Shown here: in pieces, positions 62,640 to 64,000 of the stretch
Layout: every line of letters starts with the position of its first letter
How positions within the stretch are numbered: the stretch's first letter is position 1
Assembly: GCF_000767465.1 (NCBI RefSeq)
Contig: NZ_CP009291.1
Location: forward strand, 1,186,001 to 1,250,000
Origin: Novosphingobium pentaromativorans US6-1
GTDB lineage: Bacteria; Pseudomonadota; Alphaproteobacteria; Sphingomonadales; Sphingomonadaceae
DNA length: 64,000 nt
Direction of reading: 5' to 3'
Position numbers and translations under genes: made by a program
Notes under the pieces: generated by a model
Seen by the model: the letters and a program-made list of their open reading frames with translations, nothing else
The model's database searches: none
What the model was told of the DNA's origin: nothing

Positions 62640-63047
62640 AATTGCGCCGATTGCCCCGCGCTCTTGATCGTTGCGAGGTGCCCCCCAACCGTAGGCATTT
62701 TCCAGGACAGGGTCGCTCCGGAACGCTTCGATGACGGCCGAGATCAGGCGCTTGTCGGCACCCGATCCGATCTTCACCGAGACGCCCTCGATCTCCTGTT
62801 CGACGACACTTGCCTAGGAGCGCCGGGGCTGGCGCGTTCGTATGGACTGGCGAACCGGTTGGCTCTCCGGCTCTGGATTGATTGCAGCGGGGACAAATGC
62901 CACAGATGCTGACGAGACTACGGGCAAGGCCAGACCCCGCTCATCCAACCGCTTGCGAAACTCGCGCCGTCACATGAGCAGTTGCGACGGGCTCGTTCCG
63001 TGCCTGCGAGCCAATGCACTGACCGTCTCTTCTCCGCAATAGCTCTC
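62640..63047 (-). pseudogene. Decayed IS66-type TnpA
   Basis: One minus-strand frame reads SYCGEETVSALARRHGTSPS, then QLLM-stop-RREFRKRLDERGLALP, a linker, a second stop after RTRQPRRS, then VVEQEIEGVSVKIGSG and ADKRLISAVIEAFRSD. That is the helix-turn-helix and C-terminal strand layout of IS66 TnpA (orfA). The first stop replaces an expected Trp (TGG to TGA) and the second is TAG; no frameshift is needed. The N-terminus is cut off where the IS3-type element begins near 63048. No tnpB or tnpC remains here. Confidence 0.75.
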
Positions 63048-63110
63048 TGACGTGGTGCTGGAAATCTGGACAGGGTGTTAAGCTCATCCCGACCTAAGGA
63101 ATGGACGGGA

Positions 63111-63395
63111 ATGAAGAAGACGAGAAAGCGCTACAGCGCGGAATTCAAGGCGAAAGTTGCGATGGAGGCGATCCGTGGTGAACTGACGCTGGCGGAACTG
63201 GCTGCGAAGCACGGCGTCCACCATACGATGATCGGGGGATGGAAGCGTCAGGCGGTGGACGGGATGGCCAGCCTGTTCGACGGCGGTGAGCAGGCGTCGA
63301 AGACGGAGACCGAAGCGGAAATCGAGAAGCTGCATGCCAAGATCGGGCAATTGCTGGTGGAGCGGGATTTTTTGGCGAAAGCCTCCGGTCGATGA
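63111..63395 (+). CDS. IS3 family transposase OrfA
   Basis: 94 residues: helix-turn-helix MKKTRKRYSAEFKAKVAMEA, LTLAELAAKHGVHHTMIGGWKR, then a leucine-zipper-like helix (ETEAEIEKLHAKIGQLLVERDFLAKA). ATG 63111 has AAGGAATGG upstream. Its stop overlaps the OrfB ATG (ATGA). The T6G slippery run at 63368-63374 allows a -1 frameshift to give the OrfAB transposase. Confidence 0.92.
   Translation: MKKTRKRYSAEFKAKVAMEAIRGELTLAELAAKHGVHHTMIGGWKRQAVDGMASLFDGGEQASKTETEAEIEKLHAKIGQLLVERDFLAKASGR
63368..63374 (+). promoter_or_regulatory. Programmed -1 frameshift heptamer T-TTT-TTG
   Basis: In the OrfA frame the bases read T TTT TTG, an X XXY YYZ slippery site. A -1 slip continues as GGC GAA AGC CTC CGG TCG ATG into the OrfB frame without a stop. 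Confidence 0.75.
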
Positions 63396-64000
63396 GCGCG
63401 GGCCAGAGGCGATTGCTGATCGAGCCTGCTCACCAGCGCCTGTCGATCGCGGCGCAGTGCCGCCTGCTGTCGATCAGCCGGTCTTCCTATTATTATACGC
63501 CTGCGCCTCAGAGCGAGGAGACGCTGGCGCTGATGCGGGTAATCGACGAGACGTTCATGGACTGTCCGTGGTACGGCAGCCGGCAGATGGTGCGGCACCT
63601 GCAGCGGCTTGGTCATGCGGTGGGCCGCCGCCGGGTACGACGGCTGATGGCGCAGATGGGGCTGGCGGCGATCTACCAGCGCCCGCGCACGAGCGATCCG
63701 CACCCGGAGCATCGGATTTATCCCTATCTGCTGCGGGACATGAAGATCGAGCGGCCCAATCAGGTGTGGTGTGCGGACGTGACATATCTACCGATGCGCC
63801 GAGGCTTCCTCTATCTCGTTGCGATCATGGATTGGGCCACCCGCAAGGTGCTGGCCTGGCGATTGTCCAATACCATGGACGCGGCTTTTTGCGTCGAGGC
63901 TCTGGAGGATGCCATGGCCCGCTTTGGCAAGCCGGACATCTTCAACACCGATCAGGGCAGCCAGTTCACTTCGCAGGCCTTCACCGGCGTGCTGCGGGCG
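63392..64000 (+). CDS. IS3 family transposase OrfB, 3'-truncated by window edge
   Basis: 203 residues visible. HTH_21 region (LSIAAQCRLLSISRSSYYY, YGSRQMVRHLQRLGHAVGRRRVRRLM) and the rve integrase core with the first two catalytic acidic residues in VWCADVTYLPM and FNTDQGSQFTS. The third (Glu) should lie about 35 residues past the edge. Confidence 0.92.
   Translation, partial: MSAGQRRLLIEPAHQRLSIAAQCRLLSISRSSYYYTPAPQSEETLALMRVIDETFMDCPWYGSRQMVRHLQRLGHAVGRRRVRRLMAQMGLAAIYQRPRTSDPHPEHRIYPYLLRDMKIERPNQVWCADVTYLPMRRGFLYLVAIMDWATRKVLAWRLSNTMDAAFCVEALEDAMARFGKPDIFNTDQGSQFTSQAFTGVLRA

Larger units (their letters stand above)
63048..64000 (+). mobile_element. IS3-family insertion sequence, right end outside the window
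   Basis: The left end is placed near 63048, where TGACGTGGTGCTGGAAATCT begins and the IS66 remnant stops; IS3 elements start with TG and many carry a GAAATCTGGACA-like end. It contains orfA and the first part of orfB. The exact terminal repeat cannot be confirmed without the right end. Confidence 0.65.

Overview
The window is GC-rich, densely coded alphaproteobacterial chromosome, most likely from the Sphingomonadales (Novosphingobium or a close relative). I infer this from the split b/b' subunits in the F0 ATP synthase operon, three large TonB-dependent receptors, a ferBA-type ferulate operon like that of Sphingobium SYK-6, and several small families common in sphingomonads. No rRNA, tRNA or CRISPR array was seen.

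Left part (1-25 kb), housekeeping: the 3' end of cmk, rpsA, gloB, the F0 operon atpI-B-E-F'-F (minus strand), the envelope-lipid trio ydbH-ynbE-ydbL (minus), radC, an NRDE protein, an SLC13/TrkA-C transporter, an aminotransferase, an HWE-type histidine kinase, ftsH, a ParA ATPase, rpoZ, a PoxB-like ThDP enzyme, a quinone oxidoreductase and a prolyl iminopeptidase. Two patches of decayed genes (20.4-20.7 and 22.6-23.05 kb) flank poxB.

Middle (25-34 kb), hydroxycinnamate catabolism: an AAHS-type MFS transporter, an aldehyde dehydrogenase suited to vanillin, a TonB-dependent receptor, a MarR regulator (FerC-like), an ADP-forming acyl-CoA synthetase (FerA-like) and a hydroxycinnamoyl-CoA hydratase-lyase (FerB). 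Together they would import ferulate, activate it to feruloyl-CoA, cleave it to vanillin and acetyl-CoA, and oxidise vanillin to vanillate. Palindromes sharing an ATAGCTAT core lie upstream of the receptor/regulator pair and of ferB.

Right part (34-62 kb), purine and ureide nitrogen catabolism in several blocks: an HpxW-like oxamate hydrolase, two cytosine-deaminase-like amidohydrolases with a GntR regulator and twin palindromes, an HpxZ/AtzH-like protein, a BASS transporter, an AMI1-type amidase, an allantoate-amidohydrolase-like enzyme, a second TonB receptor, an NCS2 urate/xanthine permease, a third TonB receptor, and a tightly overlapping operon pucG-puuE-(53-codon ORF)-uraD-flavoprotein-uraH preceded by a cytochrome c lipoprotein and a LysR regulator. 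On paper this takes urate through 5-hydroxyisourate, OHCU, allantoin, allantoate, ureidoglycine and oxalurate to oxamate and oxalate. No classical urate oxidase is present; the flavoprotein between uraD and uraH is the best candidate. Embedded at 42-51 kb is an uncharacterised module: two DUF6152-like proteins whose predicted mature N-terminus is His-His, two DUF6644-like membrane proteins, two paralogous secreted proteins, and a repeated upstream motif.

Mobile elements: a complete-looking IS1380-type element (about 52.08-53.71 kb) between the urate permease and the third TonB receptor, a decayed IS66-type tnpA (62.6-63.05 kb), and an IS3-family element with a programmed -1 frameshift site that appears to interrupt the IS66 remnant and runs off the right edge.
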